NCBI GenBank assembly: GCA_041905525.1 | Contig: JAYRKY010000013.1 | Span: forward strand, 1-64,000 | Length of the DNA: 64,000 nt | Source of the DNA: SHVO01 sp041905525 | GTDB lineage: Bacteria; Pseudomonadota; Alphaproteobacteria; Rhodospirillales; Rhodospirillaceae | Direction: 5' to 3' | Part shown: piece after piece, positions 53,127 through 62,482 of the stretch | Position numbering within the stretch: position 1 is the first letter of the stretch | How the letters are laid out: every line of letters begins with the position of its first letter | The notes under the pieces: generated by a model | The model's database searches: none | The model's input: only the letters and a program-made list of their open reading frames with translations | Told to the model about the DNA's origin: nothing | Made by a program: the position numbers and the translations under genes

Positions 53127-53749
53127 TCGCTAAGCTGCGCGGGCGTCTTGATTCGGTTGGGACAGACTTCGCCGTCATAGATGTCGGCGGCGTCGGTTAC
53201 CTGGTCTTTTGCGGGTCGCGCACCTTGGCAGGGCTCCCCGGGATCGGCGAGGGGGTCGAGCTCTCGATCGAAACTCATGTCCGCGAAGATCACATCCATC
53301 TTTACGGTTTCGCCACCGGGCGTGAGCGCGAGATGTTCACGACGCTGATGACCGTCCAAGGCGTCGGCGCCAAGGTCGCGCTGGCGATTTTGTCGGCCCT
53401 CTCCGCGGAACAGATCGTTCAAGCCATCGGCGCGGGCGATCAGGCCGCTTTCAAGCGCGCCAATGGTGTTGGCGGCAAACTCGCGCAGCGTCTCGTGACT
53501 GAGCTGAAGGACAAGTTGGCGGCCTTTGCCGTGGCCGGCGCCTCGCTGCCAAAAGCCGCCGCGCCATCAAAAGCGTCGGTGAAAAGTTCAGCGGTCGAAG
53601 ATGCAGTGTCCGCGTTGGTGAATCTCGGCTACGGTCGTATGGAAGCCTTTGGCGCGGCCTCGCGGGCGGCACAGGCCGCCGGCGAAGGCACCAACTTTCA
53701 AGCGCTAATCAAAGCCTCCTTGCGCGAGCTGGGAGGCGATGGTGGTTGA
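53123..53749 (+). CDS. ruvA: Holliday junction DNA helicase subunit RuvA
   Basis: 208 residues: 'MIAKLRGRLDSVGTDFAVIDVGGVGYLV' OB fold, the two helix-hairpin-helix motifs in 'LMTVQGVGAKVALAIL' and 'RANGVGGKLAQRLVTELK', and the C-terminal domain III ('VSALVNLGYGRMEA') that contacts RuvB. Its start overlaps the ruvC stop and its end overlaps the ruvB start by 11 bases, so the three are translationally coupled. Confidence 0.97.
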   Translation: MIAKLRGRLDSVGTDFAVIDVGGVGYLVFCGSRTLAGLPGIGEGVELSIETHVREDHIHLYGFATGREREMFTTLMTVQGVGAKVALAILSALSAEQIVQAIGAGDQAAFKRANGVGGKLAQRLVTELKDKLAAFAVAGASLPKAAAPSKASVKSSAVEDAVSALVNLGYGRMEAFGAASRAAQAAGEGTNFQALIKASLRELGGDGG

Positions 53750-54785
53750 ATCGCCCCGCGTGATCTCCGCTGATCGTCAGGACGACGACGCGGACAGCTC
53801 GCTGCGTCCGAAGCGGCTCGGCGACTTTATCGGTCAGCGCCAAGTTCGCGAGAATCTGTCCGTTTTTATAAAGGCCGCGAAAGAGCGCAAGGAGCCGCTG
53901 GACCACGTCCTGTTACACGGCCCGCCGGGCTTGGGCAAAACGACCCTTGCGCAGATCGTCTCGAAGGAACTGGGCGTAGGTTTTCGGGCCACGTCGGGGC
54001 CGATGATCGCCAAGGCGGGCGACCTTGCGGCAATTCTTACGAATCTCGAGGCTCACGACGTTCTGTTCATCGACGAAATTCACCGCCTCAATCCCGCCAT
54101 TGAAGAAGTGCTCTATCCTGCGATGGAGGACTTCCAACTCGATCTCATTATCGGCGAGGGGCCGGCGGCCCGTTCGGTACGCATCGAACTGCAGCCCTTT
54201 ACGCTTGTCGGTGCAACGACGCGGTCGGGTCTTTTGACAACGCCGTTGCGCGATCGCTTCGGCATCCCGCTGCGCCTTGAGTTCTATAACGCTGCCGAGT
54301 TGATGGACATCGTCAGCCGTGGCGCGCGCGTACTCGGCATCGCGATGACCGAAGACGGTGCGATGGAAGTCGCCAAACGCTCGCGCGGCACGCCGCGGAT
54401 CGCCGGACGGCTGCTCAAACGCGTTCGCGACTTCGCGGCGGTGGACGGCGTGGATAAAGTGGATGCGTCGGCGGCTGACAAGGCACTGCGGCGTCTTGAT
54501 GTTGATGAACTGGGATTGGATGCGATGGACCGGCGCTACCTGCGCTGCATCGCCGATCACTACGCCGGCGGGCCGGTTGGCGTGGAGACTCTGGCCGCGG
54601 CGCTGGCCGAGGAGCGGGATACGCTTGAGGACGTCATCGAACCCTTCCTGATCCAGCAGGGGCTGATTCAGCGTACCCCGCGTGGGCGGATGGTGTCGGA
54701 TGCGGGCTTCAGACAACTCGGCCTCTCGGTTCCCCGGCGCGAGCCCGCGCAGTTCGATCTCTTGAACCGGAACGAGTTGCCATGA
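53739..54785 (+). CDS. ruvB: Holliday junction DNA helicase subunit RuvB
   Basis: 348-residue AAA+ motor driving branch migration. 'HVLLHGPPGLGKTTLAQIV' is Walker A, 'VLFIDEIHRLNP' Walker B, 'GATTRSGLLTTPLRDRF' sensor 1 and arginine finger region, and the C-terminal winged helix 'IEPFLIQQGLIQRTPRGR' is present. The ybgC start overlaps its stop by four bases. Confidence 0.97.
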   Translation: MVVESPRVISADRQDDDADSSLRPKRLGDFIGQRQVRENLSVFIKAAKERKEPLDHVLLHGPPGLGKTTLAQIVSKELGVGFRATSGPMIAKAGDLAAILTNLEAHDVLFIDEIHRLNPAIEEVLYPAMEDFQLDLIIGEGPAARSVRIELQPFTLVGATTRSGLLTTPLRDRFGIPLRLEFYNAAELMDIVSRGARVLGIAMTEDGAMEVAKRSRGTPRIAGRLLKRVRDFAAVDGVDKVDASAADKALRRLDVDELGLDAMDRRYLRCIADHYAGGPVGVETLAAALAEERDTLEDVIEPFLIQQGLIQRTPRGRMVSDAGFRQLGLSVPRREPAQFDLLNRNELP

Positions 54786-55234
54786 CAAACGCCGCTCTGC
54801 CGACCAGCGGCGAACTTCGTGGCCGCATCCACGTTCTCCCCGTACGGGTTTATTACGAGGATACGGACGCCGCAGGTGTCGTATATCACTCCAACTACTT
54901 ACGTTTCTGCGAACGTGGACGGACCGAGATGTTGCGCTCAATCGGTGTCGAGTTGGGCCAGGTGCAAGCAAATGACAACTTGGTTTTCGTTGTACACGCG
55001 GGTGAGATCGAATGGCGGCGCCCGGCGCGCCTGGACGATGCCCTCACCGTGGAAACCGCGCTCACGAGCCTTGGGCGGGCGTCGATCCTGATGCGCCAGG
55101 TGGTCCGGCGGGGCGACGAGGAGATCGTGCGCTTTAATGTAAGGGTCGCCTGCATGGATCTCGCGACCAGTCGGGCGACACCCGTGCCGGACCATCTGCG
55201 AAGCAAGTTCGAAGCATTTGTGGCTGAAGTCTGA
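54782..55234 (+). CDS. ybgC: Tol-Pal-associated acyl-CoA thioesterase
   Basis: 150-residue hot-dog thioesterase. 'VYYEDTDAAGVVYHSNYLRFCERGRTEMLR' contains the catalytic Asp and the 4HBT signature. It is the usual first gene of the tol-pal cluster; its link to phospholipid handling is known in gamma-proteobacteria. The ATG overlaps the ruvB stop (ATGA), joining ruvCAB and tol-pal in one likely transcript. Confidence 0.94.
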   Translation: MTNAALPTSGELRGRIHVLPVRVYYEDTDAAGVVYHSNYLRFCERGRTEMLRSIGVELGQVQANDNLVFVVHAGEIEWRRPARLDDALTVETALTSLGRASILMRQVVRRGDEEIVRFNVRVACMDLATSRATPVPDHLRSKFEAFVAEV

Positions 55235-55312
55235 TATGGAGACCGCAAAATCGGCCTTCGTGGCGATCGGAAAGTGCGGCGGCGCTTCGCGCCAAGGCGA
55301 TATGAGACCAGC

Positions 55313-55328
55313 GTCCTCTTGAGAGGAC
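55313..55328. repeat. 16-base perfect palindrome upstream of tolQ
   Basis: GTCCTCTTGAGAGGAC lies 35 bases before the tolQ start. It could be an operator or a small mRNA hairpin; there is no U-run, so it is not a normal terminator. Confidence 0.35.
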
Positions 55329-55363
55329 CAAAAGCGAAACGAGACGAGACGAATAGGTGAACG

Positions 55364-56077
55364 ATGGAAAGTACGGCTTTAGCGACGGTGCCCGTGGTCA
55401 ACATGTCGGCCTGGGCGTTGTTCATGCAGGCGGACATTATAGTAAAGGCCGTCATGATCCTGCTCGCGTTCATGTCGCTCTGGAGCTGGGCGATCATATT
55501 CGACAAGATCTTCCGCCTTCGCTCGCTCTTTAAGCAGGCTGAACAGTTCGAAGAAAAATTCTGGTCGGGACAGTCGCTGGAAGATTTGTTCGAGCGGGTC
55601 GGCCAACGTCCTCGGGAGCCGATGGCCACAATATTCACCGCCGCGATGCGAGAGTGGCGGCGATCCTCAAAAGGCGGCGTGCCTGTCGCCTCGGGCACCG
55701 CCATGCTGCATGAGCGGATCGACCGCGTCATGAAGATCAGTCTGGAACGCGAAATGGATCACCTGAACCGCCGCATGATCTTCCTCGCCTCCACCGCCTC
55801 CGCGTCACCATTCCTCGGGCTATTCGGCACGGTGTGGGGGATCATGAATACGTTTACCGCCATCGGCGCGTCGTCGGACACCAGTCTTGCCACCGTGGCG
55901 CCGGGGATCGCCGAAGCACTGTTCGCCACCGCGCTCGGCCTCGTGGCCGCCATTCCGGCCGTGATTTTCTACAACAAGATCTCCAGCGATCTGTCGCGCT
56001 ACGCCTTGCGTCTGGAGAACTTCGCCGGCGAGTTCGGCGCCATCCTGTCGCGTCAATTGGACGTGAAATCGGCTTAA
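55364..56077 (+). CDS. tolQ: Tol-Pal proton channel TolQ
   Basis: 237 residues, three helices: 'ADIIVKAVMILLAFMSLWSWAIIFDKIF', then 'RRMIFLASTASASPFLGLFGTVWGIMNTF' and 'TVAPGIAEALFATALGLVAAIPAVIFYNKI'. Uses the proton gradient with TolR to energise TolA during outer-membrane constriction. 129 bases separate it from ybgC. Confidence 0.96.
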   Translation: MESTALATVPVVNMSAWALFMQADIIVKAVMILLAFMSLWSWAIIFDKIFRLRSLFKQAEQFEEKFWSGQSLEDLFERVGQRPREPMATIFTAAMREWRRSSKGGVPVASGTAMLHERIDRVMKISLEREMDHLNRRMIFLASTASASPFLGLFGTVWGIMNTFTAIGASSDTSLATVAPGIAEALFATALGLVAAIPAVIFYNKISSDLSRYALRLENFAGEFGAILSRQLDVKSA

Positions 56078-56092
56078 GCGGAGCATCCAATC

Positions 56093-56551
56093 ATGGCGGC
56101 TTTCATCAAACCATCTGCGGGCGTGAAAACAGGACGCCGGACGTTCCATGCGGTGGCCGAGATCAACGTCACCCCGATGGTGGACGTCATGCTCGTGCTG
56201 TTGGTCATCTTCATTGTCACGGCGCCGCTGCTGACAAAGGGCGTTGACGTCAATCTGCCGCAAACCAACGCCTCCAAGTCTTTACCGCAGGACAATCAGC
56301 CGCTGACCCTTACGGTGCAAAAAGACGGTACGTTGACGCTCAACGAAAAGACCAATGTTCAGTTCGACGCTTTGCGGGCGCAGATGACCGCGATCCGCGA
56401 GAGCAATCCGAACGTACGTGTCTATGTGCGCGGCGACGCCGACGTCTCCTACGGTCAGATGATGCAGGTGATGGCCGAAGTCACCGGGGCGGGGATCACG
56501 CAGGTCGCCTTCGTCACAGAAAAACCAAGAAATCCGGCTAAGCCACGATAG
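56093..56551 (+). CDS. tolR: Tol-Pal protein TolR
   Basis: 152 residues; one helix 'VAEINVTPMVDVMLVLLVIFIVTAPLLT' carrying the proton-binding Asp, and a periplasmic ExbD-like domain. Starts 15 bases after tolQ. The 'INVTPMVDVMLVLLVIF' motif is diagnostic of TolR/ExbD. Confidence 0.96.
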   Translation: MAAFIKPSAGVKTGRRTFHAVAEINVTPMVDVMLVLLVIFIVTAPLLTKGVDVNLPQTNASKSLPQDNQPLTLTVQKDGTLTLNEKTNVQFDALRAQMTAIRESNPNVRVYVRGDADVSYGQMMQVMAEVTGAGITQVAFVTEKPRNPAKPR

Positions 56552-56578
56552 GGCCGCTAAAGAAGAGACTTAAGTCGT

Positions 56579-57400
56579 TTGTCTAAAGTGCCGACCGAAA
56601 TGTTGCGCGATACGCCCAATACCGGCCTGATTGCCTCCGTGGTGCTCCACGCCTCGGTAGTCGCGATCGCATGGGTGGGCGTGCCGTTCCTACAGAAGAC
56701 GGTCGTCGAAACGCCGCCGGTGTTTATGGAAATCCCGGTGATCGACGAGATCACCGCAGCGCCGCCGCCGCCGACGCCCGAGCCGATCAAAGAGCCCGAG
56801 CCGGTTACGCCGACCACCGAACAACCGCCCGCCGCTGAAGCGCCGCCCTCCGACGCGATGCCCCCGCCGCCCGAAAAAACCTCGCCGCCGGAGGAGATCA
56901 AGAAGGCCGACGTGCCGATCGTGAAGCCGCCGCCGCGCAAGCCCGCGCCGCCGGATACGAAAAAGCGCGACGTTGCGATGCTGCAGGACCTGTTGAAGGA
57001 CATGCAGAAAAATGCGCCGAAGCCAAAGCCGCAGGCGGAGAGCAAGACCACGGATACTGCGAAGAACCTTGCCCCCAGCATCGGCGAACGGGCAACGATG
57101 ACCGAAAAGGACGCGATTATCCGCCATATCGAAAGCTGCTGGCGCATCGATCCCGGCACCGAAGGCGTGCAGAACATGTCGGTGGAAGCGCGCGTGTTTT
57201 TGAATCCGGATGGATCGGTTCAGAAGTTCGAGTTCGTCGACATGGCCCGCTATTTCGTCGACGCCCAGTTCCGCACACTCGCCAACTCGGCCCGTAACGC
57301 CGTGCTTGGGTGCGGCAAAATTCCGATGATCACGCCGGCGAACTACCCCACTTTTAAGGAAATGGTCTTAAACTTTTCGCCCCAAGGGCGGATTAATTAG
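56579..57400 (+). CDS. tolA: TolA-like energy-transducing protein
   Basis: 273 residues: one N-terminal helix ('TGLIASVVLHASVVAIAWVGVPFL'), a ~150-residue Pro/Glu/Lys-rich periplasmic spacer and a C-terminal TolA/TonB-like domain with 'IESCWRIDPG' and 'CGKIPMITPANYPTFKEMVLNFSPQG'. Shorter than E. coli TolA, usual for alphaproteobacteria. Start is a TTG at 56579; an ATG at 56600 is also in frame. Links TolQR to Pal/TolB. Confidence 0.88.
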   Translation: MSKVPTEMLRDTPNTGLIASVVLHASVVAIAWVGVPFLQKTVVETPPVFMEIPVIDEITAAPPPPTPEPIKEPEPVTPTTEQPPAAEAPPSDAMPPPPEKTSPPEEIKKADVPIVKPPPRKPAPPDTKKRDVAMLQDLLKDMQKNAPKPKPQAESKTTDTAKNLAPSIGERATMTEKDAIIRHIESCWRIDPGTEGVQNMSVEARVFLNPDGSVQKFEFVDMARYFVDAQFRTLANSARNAVLGCGKIPMITPANYPTFKEMVLNFSPQGRIN

Positions 57401-57608
57401 GCTTGGACCCCGTTATGGTCCAGGTCGCGGGCGGTTTTCCCGTTGCTTGAAAGCCCACCACGCCGCCGCCACAATTGCGTTTGAACCTAGGCCGCGCGTC
57501 CAAGCCGCCGGGTTCTCGTTTTGCGGATTGCGGCGGCCTGAACTACAAGGGGCGGGTCCGATCGTTGACGTGACCAGTGTCGGGTGAGTGTAACTGCGGA
57601 GCGAATTC

Positions 57609-58946
57609 GTGATTTCCAAGAATTTGAAGAAGTTGGTCGGTGCCGGCATCGTCGCGGCGATAATGACGCTATTCGTGCCGCAGGCCGAAGCGCAGGTGCG
57701 CCTCGACATCACGCGCGGGCGCGTGGAACCGATGCCGATAGCCGTCACCGTGTTTCCCGGTGCCAGCCCCGAAGTGCAGCAGCTCGGCCGCGACATCTCG
57801 CAAGTCATCACCGCCGATCTTGAACGCTCGGGACTTTTCCGCCCGCTCGATCCGAAAGGATTCCTCCAAGATCTGACGTCGCTCGATGTGCAACCCCGGT
57901 TCCAGGACTGGCGCACGCTCGCAGCCCAGGCGCTCGTCCAAGGCGCGGTGGAGCCGCTGCCGAACGGTCAGGCGCGTGTCGCGTTCCGTTTGTGGGACGT
58001 TTTCGGCGGCCAGCAGATGGAAGGGCAGGCCTACACAACGCAGCCCGAAAACTGGCGCCGCGTCGCTCACTTGATCGCCGACCGCATTTACACTGCGATT
58101 ACCGGCGAAACGGGCTACTTCGATACGCGCATCGTCTACATCGCGGAAAGCGGCCCGCCGCTTGAGCGCGTGAAGCGTCTTGCTATCATGGACCAGGATG
58201 GCGCCAACAACCGCTATCTCACCAATGGCGCAAATCTTGTGCTCACGCCGCGCTTCTCGCCGACGGCGCAAGAGATCACCTACATGTCTTACTTCCGCAA
58301 CGTGCCGCGTGTGTACCTGTTCAATATCGACACGGGACGTCAGGAAGTGCTGGGTGATTTCCCCGGTATGACATATGCCCCGCGCTTTACGCCCGACGGC
58401 AATAAAGTTCTGCTGTCCATGGCGACCAACGGGAATTCGGAGATCTATGAAATGGATCTTCGCACGCGCAAGACGACGCGCCTGACCGACCACCCGGCGA
58501 TCGACACCTCTCCAAGCGCCTCGCCGGACGGATCGCAGATCACATTTGCCTCTGACCGCGGCGGCAGTCAGCAGATCTATGTGATGAACGCGGATGGAAG
58601 CGATGCGAAGCGCATCAGCTTCGGCCAGGGCAAGGGCCGTTACGGAACGCCGGTCTGGTCGCCGCGCGGGGATCTTATCGCTTTTACCCGCTACGCCACC
58701 AACGACGGGAATTTCTATATCGGCGTGATGAAGCCGGATGGATCGGGAGAACGCCTGTTGGCTCAGGGATTCTTAGTGGAAGCCCCGACCTGGGCCCCGA
58801 ACGGACGTGTGCTGATGTATTTCGCCCAGTCCCGGAATGGGGGGCGGACCAGGCTCTACTCGATTGACCTAACTGGTTATAATCAAAGGGAAATTATCAC
58901 CCCGCAGGATGCGTCAGATCCGGCGTGGTCGCCACTTATTCCCTAA
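57609..58946 (+). CDS. tolB: Tol-Pal periplasmic protein TolB
   Basis: 445 residues; GTG start at 57609, signal peptide ending 'PQAEAQ', an N-terminal alpha/beta domain ('RVEPMPIAVTVFPGASPEVQQLGRDISQVITADLERSGLF') and a six-bladed propeller with repeats such as 'DHPAIDTSPSASPDGSQITFASDRGGSQQIYVMNADG'. Partner of Pal. The 208 bases between tolA and tolB hold no recognisable gene. Confidence 0.96.
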   Translation: MISKNLKKLVGAGIVAAIMTLFVPQAEAQVRLDITRGRVEPMPIAVTVFPGASPEVQQLGRDISQVITADLERSGLFRPLDPKGFLQDLTSLDVQPRFQDWRTLAAQALVQGAVEPLPNGQARVAFRLWDVFGGQQMEGQAYTTQPENWRRVAHLIADRIYTAITGETGYFDTRIVYIAESGPPLERVKRLAIMDQDGANNRYLTNGANLVLTPRFSPTAQEITYMSYFRNVPRVYLFNIDTGRQEVLGDFPGMTYAPRFTPDGNKVLLSMATNGNSEIYEMDLRTRKTTRLTDHPAIDTSPSASPDGSQITFASDRGGSQQIYVMNADGSDAKRISFGQGKGRYGTPVWSPRGDLIAFTRYATNDGNFYIGVMKPDGSGERLLAQGFLVEAPTWAPNGRVLMYFAQSRNGGRTRLYSIDLTGYNQREIITPQDASDPAWSPLIP

Positions 58947-59177
58947 ATTACACGATTATTCTTGCATTAAAGGCAGCAACGGTTTAGCTGCGAGCCATCG
59001 TTGTGCACCGCACAGCGTTGGCTGCTGCTCCTTTGCAACACTGCTTAAAAGGTTATATATTTCCGGGGCTAAGGAGCCCGACCTAGCCGGGCAGGCTCTT
59101 GCGTCTGCGCGGTTTGCTGGTAAAAGAGTGGCCGAATCAGCGCTGGGAACTACCTCCAAAAATCAGGGGAAAAATAA

Positions 59178-59672
59178 ATGAAACTCCGCACCGTCGCCGC
59201 AGTCGCCGCTATGGCTCTTCTTGCGGCTTGTTCGACCAAGAAGACTGAAGTGCAGGCGACCGCTCCGGCTGCTGCTCCGCCGCCGCCGGCTGCTGCGAAG
59301 CCGACGGGTCCGGCTCCGGACTCGCTCGAGTACTTCAACACCGTTGTGGGTAACACGGTTCAGTTCGATTTCGACCGCTATGACCTCGACGCCGAAGACC
59401 AGGCGCGTCTTCGTGCGCAGGCCCAGTGGCTCAACCAGTACGCGAACCGTACGATCACGGTTGAAGGTCACTGCGATGAGCGCGGTACCCGCGAATACAA
59501 CCTCGGCCTCGGCGAGCGTCGTGCCAATGCCGTGCGTCAGTACCTGCTTTCGCAGGGCGTGGCCGCTGGTCGCGTGAAGACGATCTCGTACGGCAAAGAG
59601 CGTCCGCTGTGCGTCTCTTCTGACGACGCTTGCTGGGCTCGTAACCGTCGCGGCGTGTCGGCGGTTCAGTAA
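59178..59672 (+). CDS. pal: Peptidoglycan-associated lipoprotein Pal
   Basis: 164 residues. Lipobox 'LLAAC' with the lipidated Cys18, a Pro/Ala linker, and an OmpA domain with 'VQFDFDRYDLDAEDQARL' and 'VEGHCDERGTREYNLGLGERRA'. Two Cys near the C-terminus ('RPLCVSSDDACWARNRR') probably make a disulfide, a feature seen in other alphaproteobacterial Pal proteins. The 231 bases upstream of it hold a separate promoter region. Followed by a strong terminator. Confidence 0.97.
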   Translation: MKLRTVAAVAAMALLAACSTKKTEVQATAPAAAPPPPAAAKPTGPAPDSLEYFNTVVGNTVQFDFDRYDLDAEDQARLRAQAQWLNQYANRTITVEGHCDERGTREYNLGLGERRANAVRQYLLSQGVAAGRVKTISYGKERPLCVSSDDACWARNRRGVSAVQ

Positions 59673-59685
59673 GAAAGACTAACAA

Positions 59686-59718
59686 GCGGCTCCGGCACTG
59701 TCGGAGCCGCAAGTTTTT
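59686..59718 (+). terminator. Rho-independent terminator after pal
   Basis: GCGGCTCCG (59686-59694) and CGGAGCCGC (59702-59710) with a 7-base loop are followed by AAGTTTTT. Confidence 0.92.
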
Positions 59719-59873
59719 GGGGCGCATGTCGTTTACGGCATGCGCCTTATTCTTGCCGGTATGGTGAATCAGATTCACATTAGCCCCGGTTCGTGGGCCG
59801 GGCTCAGTTTCAGGGCATATGTGCAGTATCCTGCCGCGGCCTCCATCGCCGCGATGCGCAAAAGGAATTGATC

Positions 59874-60995
59874 ATGATGGTTTTGTTTCCGCGCCCTCTC
59901 ATCCACGTCACACGCGGCCTCGCGGTGCTCGCGCTCTGTTGCGCTGCGGGTTCATCCGCGTTCGCGCAAAGCAATCGCGATCTTGCGGCGCGACTTGACC
60001 GCATCGAACAATCGCTCACGCAAATGCAATCGCAGGCGCCGAACGAGGGGAGCCTCCAGGTTCGCGTGCTGAAGCTCGAAGCGTTGATCGAGCAGCTGAC
60101 GGGGCAGGTCGAGGAAGCGAACTTCCGCGCCAGTCAGCTGCAGAAGCAGCTCAAGACGCTTGAGGACGATTTGCAGCTACGGGTCGCGCGCCTCGAGGCG
60201 GGCGGCGCGGCTGCTGCTGTTCCCGGGGCCGCGCCGGCGATCTCGCCTGCATCGCCGCCCGTAACTTTACCACCCCGCGCCGAGGCGCCGCCGACGGCAC
60301 CCCAGCGGCGCGCAGCGGCCGACGAACCGCTTTCTCAACCGATGACGCCGCCGCGCGTGACGCGCCCGGCTTCGGCTCCCCCGCCCGGCACCCCCGGGGC
60401 GGAGGGCATGGGCGCTGATGGTTCCTTCGTCATCCGCACCGATGCCGATGGAAAGCCGTTGCCTCCGGACCCGAGCACCCTCTCGGCTCCGATCGCGGAA
60501 ACGCCGCCGGAGCCGGCGCCCGCTCCTGTCGCCGCGCCTAAGCCGGGGGCTGTGAACGCCGGCCAGCTGGCCATGGCGCCTCCCGCAGGCCAAGTGAAGC
60601 TGCCTGAAGGTACGCCGAAGGTTCAGTACGACTTCGCCTTCGACCTTCTGCGCCGCAATGACTTTGCGCGCGCTGAAGTCGCGTTCCGCGACTTCTTGAA
60701 GCGTCACCCCAAAGACCCTTTGGCGGGCAACGCCCAATATTGGCTCGGTGAAACGCACTATGTGCGCGGTGACTACCAGCAAGCCGCAGTCGAGTTCATG
60801 GCCGGCTACCAGAATTATCCGAAAACCAACAAAGGTCCGGACAACCTCCTGAAGCTCGCCATGTCCATGTCGAATCTCGGGCAGACTCAGGGCGCGTGCA
60901 CGGCGCTTGGCCGCCTCGCCAAGGACTATCCTAAGGCTCCCGACGAGGTCGCGAAGCCCGCGGCGGCGGAGCGTGCTAAACTGAAGTGCAAGTAG
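59874..60995 (+). CDS. cpoB: Cell division coordinator CpoB (YbgF)
   Basis: 373 residues from ATG 59874, which has AAGGA seven bases upstream. Signal peptide ('LAVLALCCAAGSSAFAQ'), an N-terminal trimerising coiled coil (~35-115), a long Pro/Ala linker and C-terminal TPR repeats ('AFDLLRRNDFARAEVAFRDFLKRHPKDPLAGNAQYWLGE'). CpoB ties Tol-Pal activity to septal peptidoglycan synthesis by PBP1B. It lies after the pal terminator and so has its own promoter. tilS overlaps its end. Confidence 0.94.
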   Translation: MMVLFPRPLIHVTRGLAVLALCCAAGSSAFAQSNRDLAARLDRIEQSLTQMQSQAPNEGSLQVRVLKLEALIEQLTGQVEEANFRASQLQKQLKTLEDDLQLRVARLEAGGAAAAVPGAAPAISPASPPVTLPPRAEAPPTAPQRRAAADEPLSQPMTPPRVTRPASAPPPGTPGAEGMGADGSFVIRTDADGKPLPPDPSTLSAPIAETPPEPAPAPVAAPKPGAVNAGQLAMAPPAGQVKLPEGTPKVQYDFAFDLLRRNDFARAEVAFRDFLKRHPKDPLAGNAQYWLGETHYVRGDYQQAAVEFMAGYQNYPKTNKGPDNLLKLAMSMSNLGQTQGACTALGRLAKDYPKAPDEVAKPAAAERAKLKCK

Positions 60996-62329
60996 AACCG
61001 ATCTCCGAGACGTATTCCTACGACATCGCCGGCGAGTTCGCCGGAGCGATCGGTGCGATGGCGCTGCCGGCAAAGGCGCGCGTGGCTGTCGCCGTATCCG
61101 GCGGGGCGGACAGCATGGCGCTCGCGCTTCTCCTCGCGCGCTGGGCCCGAAGCACCGGGGCGGTTGTTCATGCCCTCACAGTCGACCATCGCTTGCGCGA
61201 CGCTGCCGCCGAGGAAGCCGGTCAGGTCGAACGCTGGATGAAGGCGGCGGAAATTCCGCACACCACGCTTCGATGGGATGCCGGCGCGGGCTATAGAGAG
61301 CGCGCCGCGAGCGCCCAAAGCGCCGCGCGTGAGGCCCGATACGGTCTGATGCTAAGATGGTGTTCGGAGAACGGTTTTACTCACTTGTTTTTGGCGCATC
61401 ACGCGGACGATCAGGCGGAGACCGTGCTGCTTCGCCTCTCGCGTGGAAGCGGCGTCGACGGTCTCGGGGCGATGGCGCCCCTCACTCAGAGGGCTGGCGT
61501 TTATCTGGCGCGCCCGCTGCTCGGCATTCCCAAGGCCCGCCTCACGGCCTTCTGCGAAGAGGTGGGGCAGCCATGGATCGATGACCCCTCCAATCAGGAC
61601 CAAACCTATGCCCGCGTGCGCCTTCGTGCGGCCCGCGAGGTGCTCAGTCGGGAGGGGCTCTCGAACGACCGTTTGTTAGCTACCGCCGAGCATATGCGCC
61701 GCGCGCGCGCGGCATTGGATCACTACGTCGCCCGGCTTTTGCACGAGGCTTGCGTGTGGGACCGATTCGGCGTCGGCCGGGTGGATTGCGCCGCGCTGAT
61801 CGCCGCGCCCGCCGAAGTCGGCCTTCGCGCGCTAGCCTCGATTTTGAAGACGGCGAGTGGTCAGGTTTACAGGCCGCGCTTTGAGCGTTTGGAACGCCTC
61901 TATCAAAGCCTTCGCGACGGCTCGTGGCACGACGCAAGCCTGCACGGCGCCCTGCTGCAGCGGCAGACCTCGGTTCTCACCGTTAGTAGAGAGCCCTCGC
62001 AGATTGGCGACGAGCAAACATTCGCGTCCGATGGGCAAACGATTTGGGACGGGAGATTCGACGTGGAGGTAGCCGGGTTACCGCCGGGCCGACGCGTGTT
62101 GGTCCGGCGGCTGTCCCGGGCTCACCTAGCGAGCATGGATAATCCGCCCGAAGTCCCCCTTTTGGTCCGCGAAAGCCTACCGGCGTTTTTCGAATCGGGG
62201 GGGCTGATTGCCATTCCTGCCATTAATTTCATCCGACCGGACCTTACAACGTTACCGGGCGTTACCTTCCGGACGGCCTTTATTTGCCCGCGAATTGACC
62301 AAATCCCGGCAGATGATGCTGAATTGTGA
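60986..62329 (+). CDS. tilS: tRNA(Ile)-lysidine synthetase TilS
   Basis: 447 residues; makes lysidine at tRNA-Ile2 position 34, needed to read AUA. PP-loop 'VAVSGGADSMALALLLARW' at ~35-53, 'FLAHHADDQAETVLLRLSRGSG' following, and the C-terminal substrate-binding domains. The GTG at 60986 overlaps cpoB by ten bases; an ATG at 61058 is the alternative. tilS-ftsH is a conserved pair. Confidence 0.93.
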   Translation: MQVEPISETYSYDIAGEFAGAIGAMALPAKARVAVAVSGGADSMALALLLARWARSTGAVVHALTVDHRLRDAAAEEAGQVERWMKAAEIPHTTLRWDAGAGYRERAASAQSAAREARYGLMLRWCSENGFTHLFLAHHADDQAETVLLRLSRGSGVDGLGAMAPLTQRAGVYLARPLLGIPKARLTAFCEEVGQPWIDDPSNQDQTYARVRLRAAREVLSREGLSNDRLLATAEHMRRARAALDHYVARLLHEACVWDRFGVGRVDCAALIAAPAEVGLRALASILKTASGQVYRPRFERLERLYQSLRDGSWHDASLHGALLQRQTSVLTVSREPSQIGDEQTFASDGQTIWDGRFDVEVAGLPPGRRVLVRRLSRAHLASMDNPPEVPLLVRESLPAFFESGGLIAIPAINFIRPDLTTLPGVTFRTAFICPRIDQIPADDAEL

Positions 62330-62482
62330 CACCGGCTATACGTTTTTCTCCGGATAGGGGATTAACGCTTTGCTTGCCAATATGTCTGGGCGCACTATCT
62401 AAAAAGGCGAGACCGTTCTCAAATTTTCGAGACCATCACTCCGGGCCGCGATCGGCCGGGGCTAACCCGTAAGAGGGCCGTT

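Noticed and set aside
57413..57916. Minus-strand frame of 167 codons between tolA and tolB
   Set aside because: Mostly antisense to the tolB start; the part in the gap has no ribosome binding site and no recognised domain.
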